Source of the DNA: Alphaproteobacteria bacterium
GTDB lineage: Bacteria > Pseudomonadota > Alphaproteobacteria > CACIAM-22H2
Direction: 5' to 3'
Assembly (NCBI GenBank): GCA_016793045.1
Contig: JAEUKZ010000124.1
Coordinates: 1-41,567 of the forward strand
Length of the DNA stretch: 41,567 nucleotides
Every line of letters begins with the position of its first letter. The first letter of the stretch is position 1. The notes beneath the pieces were generated by a model that worked only from the letters and a program-made list of their open reading frames with translations, was not told the DNA's origin and made no database searches. The translations under genes and the position numbers were made by a program. Of this stretch, positions 41,418 to 41,567 are shown piece by piece.

Positions 41418-41567
41418 ATGCTTGTTCAGAACTATCTGATGTTCGACGGCCGCTGCGACGAGGCGCTGGCCTTCTACCGCAAGGCGCTCGGCGCCGAAGT
41501 GCAGATGCGCATGACCTTCGCGGACAACCCCGACAAAGGGAAGTCGGAGATGTGCATGAAGGTGCCC
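41418..41567 (+). CDS. VOC-family (PhnB/glyoxalase-like) protein, 3' end cut off
   Basis: The first 50 residues are present before the window ends. MLVQNYLMFDGRCDEALAFY and KALGAEVQMRMTFADNP match the opening of PhnB-like vicinal-oxygen-chelate proteins of about 140 residues. A strong AGGAGGAGGAG site precedes the ATG. It continues the ArsR-led cluster; such PhnB-like genes often accompany DUF1428, AHSA1 and GST genes. Metal ligands and activity cannot be judged from the fragment. Confidence 0.85.
   Translation, partial: MLVQNYLMFDGRCDEALAFYRKALGAEVQMRMTFADNPDKGKSEMCMKVP

Overview
The window is very GC-rich, densely coded chromosomal DNA. Its gene content suggests an alphaproteobacterium, probably Rhodospirillales-like: efp next to an inositol monophosphatase, xerD divergent from aroK-aroB-corC, a CyaY frataxin, a persulfide-type ArsR regulator with a type II sulfide:quinone oxidoreductase, and ArsR/SRPBCC clusters. 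This taxonomic guess is inference; there is no rRNA or tRNA. I see no prophage, insertion sequence, CRISPR array or integron. No stretch longer than about 260 bases lacks a gene. The first and last genes are cut by the window edges.

Layout. 1-1262: end of a class I aldolase gene overlapping thiE. 1270-2913 (minus): a PepSY membrane protein and a Spy/CpxP-like periplasmic protein. 3048-3939 (minus): ArsR persulfide sensor, a 32-residue ORF and thioredoxin 2. These are divergent from 4073-6809: SLAC1/TehA-type anion channel, Tat-type sulfide:quinone oxidoreductase and a three-helix membrane protein, so 3.0-6.8 kb is a sulfide-oxidation module. 6909-9061: OmpR-type response regulator and histidine kinase. 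A 17-bp inverted repeat upstream of the regulator recurs upstream of the Spy-like gene and links the two loci. 9172-10559: efp and suhB. 10622-16925: a cell-envelope cluster of a proline-rich OmpA-like protein with four internal repeats, a MotA/TolQ-like channel, a MotB-like protein with a very long hendecad coiled coil, and a CAP-domain protein. 17076-18860: a MuiA-family protein.

18898-24641 (minus): DUF1737 protein, ABC exporter, CyaY, cytochrome c, Vgb-like propeller and a chemotaxis receptor. 24899-27300: MFS transporter, secreted hypothetical and PAS_5 protein. 27330-30524 (minus): Tat-type leucine-rich-repeat protein and a malate synthase carrying a histone H1-like basic tail of about 118 residues. 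30706-33552 (minus): xerD, a large secreted alanine-rich protein and a 46-residue membrane protein. 33726-36719: aroK-aroB-corC. 36884-38084: CBS protein and a solute-binding-like protein without signal peptide. 38248-41567: an ArsR-led cluster of three SRPBCC proteins, DUF1428, GST and a truncated VOC protein.

The most unusual items are the H1-tailed malate synthase, the repeat-rich envelope motor-like cluster, the shared palindrome linking the two-component system to the Spy-like gene, and the compact sulfide-response divergon.
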